A DNA stretch of 13,972 nt. It comes from Myxococcota bacterium (GTDB lineage: Bacteria; Myxococcota_A; UBA9160; PR03). The DNA is taken from NCBI GenBank assembly GCA_030066475.1, contig JASJBO010000144.1, positions 1 through 13,972 on the forward strand, read 5' to 3'. Below the pieces are notes generated by a model. That model was not told where the DNA came from. It saw only the letters and a program-made list of their open reading frames with translations, and did not search any database. Shown here in pieces: positions 7,215 through 13,850 of this stretch (positions are counted from its first letter, which is position 1; each line of letters starts with the position of its first letter). Both the position numbers and the translations under genes were made by a program.

Positions 7215-8243
7215 CTAGTCGAGCCAGGCGCTCACGGCGCGCTCGACGAAGGCGCCACCGAGCCAGGAGCCGATCGGCAGCAGCAGCACGAGCAGGAAGC
7301 GCAGCAGCGTGCTCGGGTCGATCGGCCACTCGCGCACGCTCTCGAGGCGCAGCTCCCACGAGAGCAGGTCGGAGAGGCGTCCTGCCGGCGCGCCGCCGGT
7401 GCCGGCCCCGTGCATTCGCTCGTGCTCGCGGATGTCCTCGCGCAGCGCGCGGAGCTGCGCCTGCTTCTCGTCGCGAATGCGGCGGTGCACGCGGAGCACC
7501 GGCAGCAGGAAGCTGAACGCGGCGAAGCCGAGCACGCCGGTCACGACGACGGCCGGCGGCTCGACGAAGCCGGCGTCGAGGAACACGAACGAGGAGAGCG
7601 ACACCAGCATCAGCCAGCGCAGGGCGCGCCGCAGGCCGCGGCGCGCGAACGGTCGCAGCGGCGCGAGGTCGAGCAGGTCGATCTCGCGCACGTGGTCCGC
7701 GAGCTGCGCGAAGGCGCGGTCCTGCACGATCGCCGCGTAGAGCGTGCGGAACATCGCCCAGCCGAACGCGGCGCCGAGGCCGAGGTCGAGCAACACCGAG
7801 GGCCGCAGGTAGGTGGCGCCGCGCAGGAAGCGCGACGGCTCGAGGTAGAGCGCCGGGATGATCGCGGCGATCACCAGCGCGCCGGCTGCGCCGGCGAGGC
7901 GCAGCGCCGGCCCGGACGGCACGCGGCCGGCCTCGCGCAGCGCTCCCGCCGCCCGGGAGCCGGGCTCGAGCAGCACGCGCAGCTGCTCGAGATCGGTGCG
8001 GGTGCCCTGCTCTTCGTTCCGGTGGGTCCAGATCATCGCGGCGAACAGCACGGCGCAGACGAGCGCGCTGCGCACCTCGACGTGGAGCCAGACGGGCACC
8101 GATCCGCCGAGCAGCGTCGCGAGGTTGCCGTCGGCCGCGTCCGCCGCCAGGAACAGCGCGAACAGCGCCAGGGCGAACAGCGCCGCCACGGCGGGCGGGC
8201 TCAGCGGCGCCCGCTCGAACAGCCGGCTCCACAGCGGGCACAC
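7215..8243 (-). CDS. Uncharacterised polytopic membrane protein (paralogue of 9347-10387)
   Basis: I do not recognise a named family. From the GTG at 8243 the product is 342 residues, matching its 346-residue paralogue and leaving a short N-terminal tail before the first helix. An alternative GTG at 8312 adds 23 residues. Neither has a good Shine-Dalgarno, so the start is uncertain. About seven hydrophobic segments can be seen, near residues 16-34, 52-70, 113-133, 145-170, 210-228, 233-255 and 312-332. Two soluble parts are conserved with the paralogue: EIDLLDLAPLRPFARRGLR before helix 5, and a charged helix (RDEKQAQLRALRED) plus V-R-E-W-P-I-D before the last helix. The last 30 residues (PIGSWLGGAFVERAV) are the best-conserved part. 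The charged helix may be a short coiled coil. It is divergent from the selenoprotein gene and may share its regulatory region. Confidence 0.8.
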   Translation of the reverse strand: MCPLWSRLFERAPLSPPAVAALFALALFALFLAADAADGNLATLLGGSVPVWLHVEVRSALVCAVLFAAMIWTHRNEEQGTRTDLEQLRVLLEPGSRAAGALREAGRVPSGPALRLAGAAGALVIAAIIPALYLEPSRFLRGATYLRPSVLLDLGLGAAFGWAMFRTLYAAIVQDRAFAQLADHVREIDLLDLAPLRPFARRGLRRALRWLMLVSLSSFVFLDAGFVEPPAVVVTGVLGFAAFSFLLPVLRVHRRIRDEKQAQLRALREDIREHERMHGAGTGGAPAGRLSDLLSWELRLESVREWPIDPSTLLRFLLVLLLPIGSWLGGAFVERAVSAWLD

Positions 8244-8343
8244 CGCGTCCGGCCGCTGGCAAGGCCACAGAACCGCCGCGGGCTCCAGGGGCTCGGCCGA
8301 GGGACTGCGCACGACAGCAGGAAACCGGATCGGCAGGCGCGGC

Positions 8344-8363
8344 GCTGTGAAGCAGATCACAGC
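8344..8363. promoter_or_regulatory. CRP/FNR-type palindromic operator
   Basis: GCTGTGAAGCAGATCACAGC is a perfect inverted repeat (GCTGTGA-N6-TCACAGC) and matches the CRP consensus core TGTGA-N6-TCACA exactly. It is centred about 52 bases before the selenoprotein ATG and about 110 before the divergent GTG at 8243, inside the only region able to hold both promoters. I did not find convincing -10/-35 hexamers. The regulator is inferred to be a CRP/FNR-superfamily protein; the affected gene could be either neighbour or both. Confidence 0.6.
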
Positions 8364-8405
8364 CACCCCCGGCGGGCGCCCGGGCGGTCGGGTAGCCTCG
8401 CCGCC

Positions 8406-9245
8406 ATGGAGCGCCCCGCGGACGCCGTCCCCTACATCGAGCGCACCCGGGCGCTCTACGCGACGCAGCAGCCCTATCGCTGGGTCGAGCACGACCCCGA
8501 GCGGGAGCCGCCGCCCTGGACGCCGATCACGCGGCCCCTCGCGGCGTCGCGCCTGGCCGTGATCTCCTCGGGAGGCGTGCACCGCGCCGACCAGGAGCCG
8601 TTCCACTTCCGCAACGACGTCTCCGTCCGCGAGATCCCGCTCGACACGGACCCGGCGGCGCTCCGCGTGGCCCACTTCGGCTACGACGTGCGCGACGCGC
8701 GTCGGGACGCCGGCTGCGTGCTGCCGCTGCGCGCCCTGCGCGAGCTGGCGGCGGCGGGGACGATCGGGGCCCCCGTGCCGACCGCCGTCTCGTTCATGGG
8801 CGGCATCTACTCGGCCCGCCGGGTGCGCACCGAGCTGGCCCCGCGCCTGCGCGACTTCGTGCTGCGCCAGCGCGCCGACCTCGCCTACCTGGTCCCCGCC
8901 TGACCGGTCTGCCATCAGTCCGTGGGACTGATCGCAAGGGAGATCGAGGCGGCGGGCGTCCCGACGCTCTCGATGACCTCGGCCTGGGACATCACGGCGG
9001 CGGTGCGGCCGCCGCGCGCGGTCTACGTGCACCACCCGCTCGGCCACCAGACCGGTGCGCCGGGCGACGCCGAGGGCCAACGCGCCCTGGTGCGCGCGGC
9101 CCTCGAGGCGGGCGTGCGCATCGAGCGTCCCGGAGAGATCGTGCGCCTCCCGCTGCGCTGGGAGCACGAGCCCGGCTGGGAGGCGCGCGCCTACACGCCC
9201 GAGCACACCCCGACCGGCCCCGACGGCAGGCCCGTTCGCGACTGA
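8406..9245 (+). CDS. Selenoprotein, GrdB-like (glycine/sarcosine/betaine reductase selenoprotein B family), Sec at in-frame UGA 8901
   Basis: This is one 279-residue gene if the UGA at 8901-8903 is read as selenocysteine. Both sides share a frame, and the sequence flows through it as L-V-P-A-U-P-V-C-H-Q-S-V-G-L-I-A-R-E, giving redox pair Sec166/Cys169 in the U-x-x-C arrangement of this family. Before the UGA, ISSGGVHRADQEPF, HFGYD and S-F-M-G-G-I are GrdB-like landmarks. After it, EIEAAGVPT and the P-L-G-H-Q segment continue the same fold, so the second half is not a separate gene. A hairpin sits where a bacterial SECIS belongs. The protein is much shorter than true GrdB, and no grdA/C/D/E genes are nearby. 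It therefore belongs with stand-alone family members of unresolved function, probably a thiol or selenol reductase, soluble and cytoplasmic (no signal or helix). The ATG at 8406 has a weak RBS. Confidence 0.88.
8910..8936 (+). promoter_or_regulatory. Putative bacterial SECIS hairpin
   Basis: ATCAGTCC-GTG-GGACTGAT is a perfect 8-bp stem with a GTG loop. TGC and GCA extend it below a C-C mismatch. The loop lies 19-21 bases after the UGA, almost the spacing of the E. coli fdhF SECIS apical loop, and G and U bases occupy the loop as in known elements. It is wholly inside the reading frame, as bacterial SECIS elements are. Confidence 0.75.
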
Positions 9246-9275
9246 TTCGACGCTCGCGGCAACGACTCGCACGCA

Positions 9276-9336
9276 GCAAGCGCAGCCGCGCAGCGGCGGA
9301 GCGCGCAGCGAGCCGCAGGCGAGCGAAGTCCATCAG
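9276..9336 (+). repeat. Dispersed intergenic repeat, copy 3 (subtype B)
   Basis: This related copy follows the selenoprotein stop. Its first stem is GCCGC-GCA-GCGGC and its second GCC-GCA-GGC, flanking GCGCAGCGAG, and it ends GCGAGCGAAGTCCATCAG. The stem bases differ from subtype A but pairing is kept. Confidence 0.7.
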
Positions 9337-9346
9337 GCCGTCGCCG

Positions 9347-10387
9347 CTACCCCAGCACGCGATCGACGAAGCGCTCGACCAGCGCCCCGGCGACCCAGGA
9401 GGCGACCGGGATCAGCAGGTAGAGGCCGAGGCGACCCAGCGCGCCCGCGTCGAACGGCCACTCGCGCAGCGCGCGGATCTCGTGGCGGTAGCGGAGCAGC
9501 TCGATCAGCGAGGGCGTCTGGCCGGCGAGCAGGGAGCCGTCGAGGGCGCCGGGCTCGCCGTGCAGGGCCCGACGCACGCGCTCGAGCTCCGCTTGCTTGG
9601 CCGCGCGGATCGCGCCGCGCAGGCCCCAGGCCGGCACCGCGAGCGCCGCGATGCCGAGCGCCATGACGGGCAGGTAGAGCAGCATCTCGATGCGCGCGGG
9701 AGGCCCCAGCACGAGCGACACCGGCAGCAGCAGCAGCGGCACGGCCAGCACCACCAGCGCCAGCCGCAGGCCGACGCGCGTGAAGGGCGCCAGCGCCTCG
9801 AGGTCCAGCAGGTCCACGCGCAGCGCGTGCCGTCCACAGCGCCACAGCCGCTGCACGCCGACCCCCCAGACATAGAACACCGGCATCGCGACCAGCCAGA
9901 ACAGGAGCTGGGAGGCCAGCCGATAGGCCAGCTCGAAGTCGAGCGGCGCGCCGGCAAGCCAGACGGAGGTCGGCCCGCCCTGGCCCGGCGCGACGGCGTG
10001 GATCGCGAACGGCACCAACGGCCCGCCGAGCGTGACCGCGAGCAGGCGACCGCGCTCGTGGTGCGTGAACGAGCGGGCCAGCGACTCGAAGCGCTCCGGG
10101 CCGCCGCGCAGCGAGGCGCGCAGCGAGACCAGGTCGCGGCGCGCGCCGTCGACCACCAGCCAGCCGGCGCAGATCAGATAGGCGATCCCGATCGAGAAGA
10201 CGAGGAGACTGACCGAGATCTCGCGGTCGAGCGAGCGCGGGGCGAGGGCGAACCACTGGTGCAGGCCGATGGCGAAGAGCTGCACGGCCCCGAGGCCGCC
10301 GGCGATCGCCACGGCGGCCCCGACCGGCGCCCCGGGCAGGGCGTCCACGATCCGGCAGAACCAGGGGCGAACCGACTCGCTCGCCAT
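9347..10387 (-). CDS. Uncharacterised polytopic membrane protein (paralogue of 7215-8243)
   Basis: The 346-residue product starts at the ATG at 10387; no strong RBS is visible. Hydrophobic segments lie near residues 22-43, 59-80, 115-134, 155-178, 206-227, 233-255 and 317-336, giving about seven helices. It shares with the other copy the amphipathic VDLLDLEALAPFTRVGLR stretch at 191-208, a charged helix at 258-276 (RAAKQAELERVRRA), L-R-E-W-P-F-D at 307-313, and the C-terminal helix ending GALVERFVDRVLG. N-terminal halves are less alike, so the duplication is old. No catalytic motif, metal ligand set or known transporter signature is evident. The loop between helices 2 and 3 is arginine-rich and probably cytoplasmic. 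It converges on the selenoprotein gene, with one repeat element between them. Existence as a gene is clear; function unknown. Confidence 0.85.
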   Translation of the reverse strand: MASESVRPWFCRIVDALPGAPVGAAVAIAGGLGAVQLFAIGLHQWFALAPRSLDREISVSLLVFSIGIAYLICAGWLVVDGARRDLVSLRASLRGGPERFESLARSFTHHERGRLLAVTLGGPLVPFAIHAVAPGQGGPTSVWLAGAPLDFELAYRLASQLLFWLVAMPVFYVWGVGVQRLWRCGRHALRVDLLDLEALAPFTRVGLRLALVVLAVPLLLLPVSLVLGPPARIEMLLYLPVMALGIAALAVPAWGLRGAIRAAKQAELERVRRALHGEPGALDGSLLAGQTPSLIELLRYRHEIRALREWPFDAGALGRLGLYLLIPVASWVAGALVERFVDRVLG

Positions 10388-10445
10388 GCGGGGAGTGTAC
10401 CCGTGGCCCGAGACGCGACGAGGAGGGAAGGAGACGGCGGGAGCG

Positions 10446-10640
10446 TCAGCCCTCCGGCTCTTCTTCCTCTTCCTCCACGACCCCGTAGCCGGCGAGATCC
10501 TCGCGCGTTGCCACGCGGGTCTCGGAGCCGTCCTTCTCCGCGGTGCGCTGCTCGCGCAGCTCGCGCTTCAGAGCCGCCTTCTCGGCCTTCTTGCGTTCGC
10601 GCTGGCGCTTCAGAACCGACATGCGGTTGGAACGTGCCAT
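10446..10640 (-). CDS. Small charged conserved-type protein, 64 residues
   Basis: The ATG at 10640 is preceded by GGAG at a short spacing, giving a 64-residue product; a longer frame upstream is a shadow. Residues 1-36 are strongly basic and helical (MARSNRMSVLKRQRERKKAE onward), like a nucleic-acid- or ribosome-binding helix. The C-terminal part turns acidic, with E-D-L-A-G-Y-G and a run of six Glu near the end. I have an impression of similar short proteins in deltaproteobacteria but cannot name a family. It lies 152 bp downstream of the RRM gene in the same direction, with a candidate terminator hairpin between. A role near RNA is only a guess from composition and neighbour. Confidence 0.7.
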   Translation of the reverse strand: MARSNRMSVLKRQRERKKAEKAALKRELREQRTAEKDGSETRVATREDLAGYGVVEEEEEEPEG

Positions 10641-10759
10641 GTTGCTCCAGGTCCCAGTGACGGATCCGGACGCCAATCCAGACGTGCGATCCAGGAGTCT
10701 TCGATCAGTGGTCAGGCCCCGCGCCGGGCGGGGCCGGGACGGCCAGCGGGACGGGACAG

Positions 10760-10782
10760 CGGCCCCGTCCCACATGGGGCCG
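10760..10782 (-). terminator. Candidate terminator of the RRM gene
   Basis: CGGCCCC and GGGGCCG pair in a 7-bp GC-only stem with a 9-base loop, starting about 10 bases after the RRM stop on the minus strand. No T-tract follows, so it could be a weak terminator or a processing-stable 3' end. Confidence 0.4.
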
Positions 10783-10792
10783 TTCGCGCCGG

Positions 10793-11080
10793 CTAGTAGC
10801 GGCCGCCGCCACGCGGGCCACCGCCACCACCGCGCTTGTCGTGGGCCTCGTTCACGCGAATGCTGCGCCCGCCGAGCTGGCTGCCGTCCATGGCGCGGAT
10901 CGCGGCCTCGGCCGAGCTCTCGTCGCCCATCTCGACGAAGCCGAAGCCGCGCGGCCGGCCGGTCTCGCGGTCGGTGATCAGCGCCACCGACTCGACCGGT
11001 CCGTGGGCCTCGAACACCGCGCGCAGCTCGTCTTCGGACGTCGAGAACGGAAGGTTGCCTACGTAGAGCTTCTTGGCCAA
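10793..11080 (-). CDS. Single-RRM RNA-binding protein with glycine-rich tail
   Basis: The TTG at 11080 gives a 95-residue protein beginning M-A-K-K-L-Y-V-G-N-L, the usual start of bacterial RRM proteins, and AAGGA lies 8 bases upstream. Alternative starts further upstream lack support. RNP2 is LYVGNL (5-10) and RNP1 is RGFGFVEM (44-51), both with the aromatic residues that stack on RNA bases. The beta-alpha-beta-beta-alpha-beta fold fills residues 3-78, and the tail from 83 is G-rich with Arg (DKRGGGGGPRGGGRY). It resembles the cold-induced Rbp proteins of cyanobacteria and similar proteins in deltaproteobacteria, which bind single-stranded RNA and probably influence stability or translation. 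It is cytoplasmic and transcribed away from the channel gene across a long shared intergenic region. Confidence 0.92.
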   Translation of the reverse strand: MAKKLYVGNLPFSTSEDELRAVFEAHGPVESVALITDRETGRPRGFGFVEMGDESSAEAAIRAMDGSQLGGRSIRVNEAHDKRGGGGGPRGGGRY

Positions 11081-11543
11081 ATCCAGGTTCCTTGTCGGGG
11101 CGCGCGACGGCGCGGTCCCGACGGCCGCGCGGCGCCGCGCCTCGGCCTGTCCGATGCACGGCGACCTTTGCGATTCTGTCTGCCCGCCCGCCCGACGCCG
11201 GGAACACGACCCGGTCGGAGCGCGCGCGAAAGGCAAACTCGATGGAAACAGAACAGGCGGATCAAGCCCGGAAACTGATCGATCGGCGGGCCTCTCGGCG
11301 CACGGTATAGCGGATCGGCCCTCCCGTTGCAGCCGAGCGCCCCCCTCGGAGCCCCCGCGCCCCCCCGCGCCGGGTCGTCTGGAACCTCCGGATCGGGTCG
11401 CTGGTGAACTTCGCTCGCCTGCGGCTCGCTGCGCGCGCCCGGCTGCGCCGGCGCTTGCGGGGCGCTTGGGGCGCCGGTCGGGTCCATGGGGTCGCGGTCG
11501 GGTGCGCCTGCTGGCGCGGGCGGTAGGATCCCGCCGGGGTCCG
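11081..11543. other. Divergent intergenic region between RRM and channel genes
   Basis: This 463-base region must carry promoters and the leader for both neighbours. I see one copy of the dispersed repeat (11406-11458) and no credible gene. The half next to the RRM gene (about 11150-11310) is less GC-rich than its surroundings, which would suit promoters or a structured leader, but I cannot fix hexamers. Confidence 0.4.
11406..11458 (-). repeat. Dispersed intergenic repeat, copy 4 (subtype B, inverted)
   Basis: Read on the minus strand it runs GCAAGCGCCGGC-GCA-GCCGGGCGC, a longer first stem with one bulge, then GCGCAGCGAG, GCC-GCA-GGC and GAGCGAAGTTC. It lies upstream of the channel gene. 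Confidence 0.65.
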
Positions 11544-13241
11544 ATGAAGTTCCTGCCTTCGCAGCTGATGGTCCTGCTCGGCGAGCGAGAGCTGCGGCGC
11601 AACGTCCAGTCGCTGCTCCAGTACCTCGCCCTCCTGGCCGGGACGATCGCCCTCTTCTCGGTGCTCTTCCACGTCATCATGCTGCACGAGGGGCAGGAGC
11701 ACTCGTGGCTCACCGGCTTCTACTGGACCCTCACGGTGATGAGCACGCTGGGCTTCGGCGACATCACCTTCCACAGCGATCTGGGGCGGGCGTTCAGCAT
11801 CCTGGTGCTGCTGTCGGGCATCGTGCTGCTGCTGATCGTGCTGCCGTTCGTGTTCATCCGGTCCTTCTACGCGCCGTGGCTCGAGGCCCAGGTCCGCCTG
11901 CGCGCGCCGCGCTCGGTGGCCGAGACGGAGCGCGACCACGTGATCATCTGCCGCCACGACGAGCTCGCGCTCGGGCTGATCCCGCGCCTGAAGGAGTTCT
12001 CGATCCCCTACTACGTGATCGAGCCCGAGCCGTCGGCGGCGGCCAACCTGCACAGCGACGGCATCTCCGTGATCGCAGGCGAGCCCTCGGCGTCGGGCAC
12101 CTACGAGGCGATGGGCGCCGCGCGCGCGCGTCTGGTGTTCGCCAACCTCGGCGACGCCGCGAACACGAACATCACCCTCTCGGTGCGCGAGACGGCGCCC
12201 GACGTCCCGATCCTGGCGCTCGCGGACGACGAGAACTCGGTCGACGTGCTCGAGCTGAGCGGCGCGTCGAGCGTGCTGCCGCTCAAGCGCGAGCTGGGCG
12301 AGCACCTGGCGAGCCGCGTCACGGTCGGAACGCCCCGGGCGCATCGCGTCGGCCGCTTCGAAGACCTGGTGATCGCCGAGTTCCCGATCGAGAACACCTC
12401 GCTGCCGGGCCGCACCATCCGCGACACCCGGCTGCGCGAGCTGACGGGCCTGAGCATCGTGGCAGTCTGGGAGAGCGGACGCCTGCTGCCGGCGGGCCCC
12501 GACACGGTGCTGTCGGACCACAGCGTGCCGGTCGTGGTCGGCACCGAGGAGCAGATCACCGAGCTCGACGCGCTGTTCGTGATCTACCCCCCCAACGACA
12601 ACCCGGTGCTGGTGATCGGCGGCGGCAAGGTGGGCAGCGCCGCCGCGCGCGCCCTGCGCAGCCGGGACGTCGCCGTGACGATCCTGGAGAAGGACCCCGT
12701 GCTGGCGCAGGAGCTCTCGGACGCGGCCGACCGCGTCGTGGTGGGCGACGCGGCCAACCTGAACGTGGTGACGCGCGCCGGCGTGCCCGACGCTCCCTCG
12801 GTCGTGCTCACGACCAACGACGACGCCACCAACATCTTCCTCGCCGTGTACTGCCGGCGCCTCAACCCCGGGGCGCGCATCGTGAGCCGCATCACCGAGG
12901 AGTGGAACCTCGAGGCGATCCATCGTGCCGGCGCCGACTTCGCGCTGAGCCACGGGTCGCTGGCCGCCAAGTCGGTGCTCTCGACGGTCCAGGGCAGCGA
13001 CCTGGTCGTGCTCGGCGAGGGCGCCGACCTGTTCCTCGAGCCCGTCCCGCAAGCGCTCGCGGGCAAGACGCTCGCCGAGAGCGGCATCGGGGCCGAGACC
13101 GGCCTGAACGTGATCGCGGTGCGCGCCGGCGGCGCCTCGATCACGAACCCGCGCGCCGGCACCGAGCTGGCGGATGGCGCCGAGCTGGTGATGCTGGGAA
13201 CCGTCGGCCAGCACCAACGCTTCGCCGAGGTCTTCGGGTAG
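11544..13241 (+). CDS. Two-TM potassium channel with tandem RCK (TrkA-N/TrkA-C) modules
   Basis: The 565-residue protein starts at the ATG at 11544; the frame upstream is open but implausible. It has one pore unit: TM1 about 27-46, pore helix 54-67, filter T-L-G-F-G-D at 68-73 and TM2 about 84-106. G-F-G instead of G-Y-G is a common prokaryotic K+ filter. Cytoplasmic parts follow: the first TrkA-N domain from 130 (RDHVIICRHDELA), a TrkA-C-like domain at about 245-335, a second TrkA-N from 353 (NPVLVIGGGKVGSAAARAL), then a second TrkA-C at the end. The second nucleotide site keeps G-x-G-x-x-G (GGGKVG, 359-364). The first has C-R-H-D-E in its place and probably does not bind NAD or ATP in the usual way. 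It would gate K+ flow in response to ligand. It stands alone, without a Trk/Ktr permease partner. Confidence 0.92.
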   Translation: MKFLPSQLMVLLGERELRRNVQSLLQYLALLAGTIALFSVLFHVIMLHEGQEHSWLTGFYWTLTVMSTLGFGDITFHSDLGRAFSILVLLSGIVLLLIVLPFVFIRSFYAPWLEAQVRLRAPRSVAETERDHVIICRHDELALGLIPRLKEFSIPYYVIEPEPSAAANLHSDGISVIAGEPSASGTYEAMGAARARLVFANLGDAANTNITLSVRETAPDVPILALADDENSVDVLELSGASSVLPLKRELGEHLASRVTVGTPRAHRVGRFEDLVIAEFPIENTSLPGRTIRDTRLRELTGLSIVAVWESGRLLPAGPDTVLSDHSVPVVVGTEEQITELDALFVIYPPNDNPVLVIGGGKVGSAAARALRSRDVAVTILEKDPVLAQELSDAADRVVVGDAANLNVVTRAGVPDAPSVVLTTNDDATNIFLAVYCRRLNPGARIVSRITEEWNLEAIHRAGADFALSHGSLAAKSVLSTVQGSDLVVLGEGADLFLEPVPQALAGKTLAESGIGAETGLNVIAVRAGGASITNPRAGTELADGAELVMLGTVGQHQRFAEVFG

Positions 13242-13264
13242 CAGTCTGCGCCGCAGAAGCCCCC

Positions 13265-13318
13265 TGCAAGCGCCCGGAGGGCGCGCGCAGTGAGGCGAAG
13301 CCGAACGAAGACCATCAG
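13265..13318 (+). repeat. Dispersed intergenic repeat, copy 5 (subtype A)
   Basis: It follows the channel stop. It differs from copies 1 and 2 by a GGA triloop in GCGCCC-GGA-GGGCGC and by its end (CGAAGACCATCAG). The 11 bases before it (GCAGAAGCCCC) match those before copy 2. Confidence 0.75.
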
Positions 13319-13324
13319 CTGGAA

Positions 13325-13369
13325 GACTTCGCTCGCCTACGGCTCGCTGCGCGCTCCGCCGGGCGAGGC
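13325..13369 (-). repeat. Dispersed intergenic repeat, copy 6 (subtype B, inverted, degenerate)
   Basis: Read on the minus strand it directly follows the oxidoreductase stop: GCGCGCAGCGAG, GCC-GTA-GGC, GAGCGAAGTC. The first stem is degenerate. With copy 5 it forms a tail-to-tail pair between two convergent genes. Confidence 0.65.
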
Positions 13370-13370
13370 G

Positions 13371-13835
13371 TCAGGGCGCGACGAGAGACGCGGCGCCCGG
13401 CAGCACCACCACCGGCATCTCGCGCTCGGTGCGCTTCTGGTACTCGACGTAGCGCGGGTGATCGGCGCACACCGCCTGCCAGATCCGCGCCCGCTCGGCG
13501 CCTGCGGCGAGACGCGCCTCGACCTCGGCCGAGCGGCCGCGCACCTGCACCGCAGCCTTGGGATCGGCGCGCAGATTCCAGACCCAGGCCGGGTCGTGTG
13601 CGCCGCCTCCAAACGAGCCGATCAGAACCAGGTCGGCGCCGTCGCGAAAGAACGGGATCGGGTTGGTGCGGAGCTGGCCGGAGCGCCGGCCGCGGGTGGT
13701 CAGCAGCAGGACGTCCAGCCCGTCGATCCGGCCGCCCAGCACGCCCCGCGTCGCGCGGTACAGCGCGGTGTGGACCCGACCGATCCGTTTGATGGTCGGG
13801 ATGCTGGGAACCCAGCGGACGTAGCGTTTCGCCAT
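13371..13835 (-). CDS. Deazaflavin (F420)-type nitroreductase-family protein
   Basis: The 154-residue product starts at the ATG at 13835, behind a purine-rich GAGGCGAGGAG. It matches the Ddn family of small split-beta-barrel flavin/deazaflavin oxidoreductases (TIGR00026 type) in length and motif order: LTTRGRRSGQLRTNPIPF at 45-62, where the G-R-x-S/T-G stretch contacts cofactor phosphate; SFGGGAHDPAWVWNL at 74-88; and YQKRTEREMPVVVL at 132-145. Family members in mycobacteria use F420H2 to reduce quinones or nitro compounds; others use FMN or are unassigned. No F420 biosynthesis gene is in the window, so cofactor use is inferred. There is no signal peptide; it is cytoplasmic or membrane-peripheral. 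A palindromic element starts 16 bases upstream of its ATG and may displace or supply its promoter. Confidence 0.88.
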   Translation of the reverse strand: MAKRYVRWVPSIPTIKRIGRVHTALYRATRGVLGGRIDGLDVLLLTTRGRRSGQLRTNPIPFFRDGADLVLIGSFGGGAHDPAWVWNLRADPKAAVQVRGRSAEVEARLAAGAERARIWQAVCADHPRYVEYQKRTEREMPVVVLPGAASLVAP

Positions 13836-13850
13836 CGCTCCTCGCCTCGC

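Noticed and set aside
8901..8903. UGA as a true stop of a 165-residue protein, with 8922-9245 as a separate gene
   Set aside because: The family motif U-x-x-C spans the codon, both parts share a frame and belong to one fold, and the supposed second start lies in a hairpin loop without an RBS.
11262..13217. A 651-codon minus-strand frame opposite the channel gene
   Set aside because: It is exactly antisense to the potassium channel and its translation is His/Arg/Gln-rich without a fold signature.
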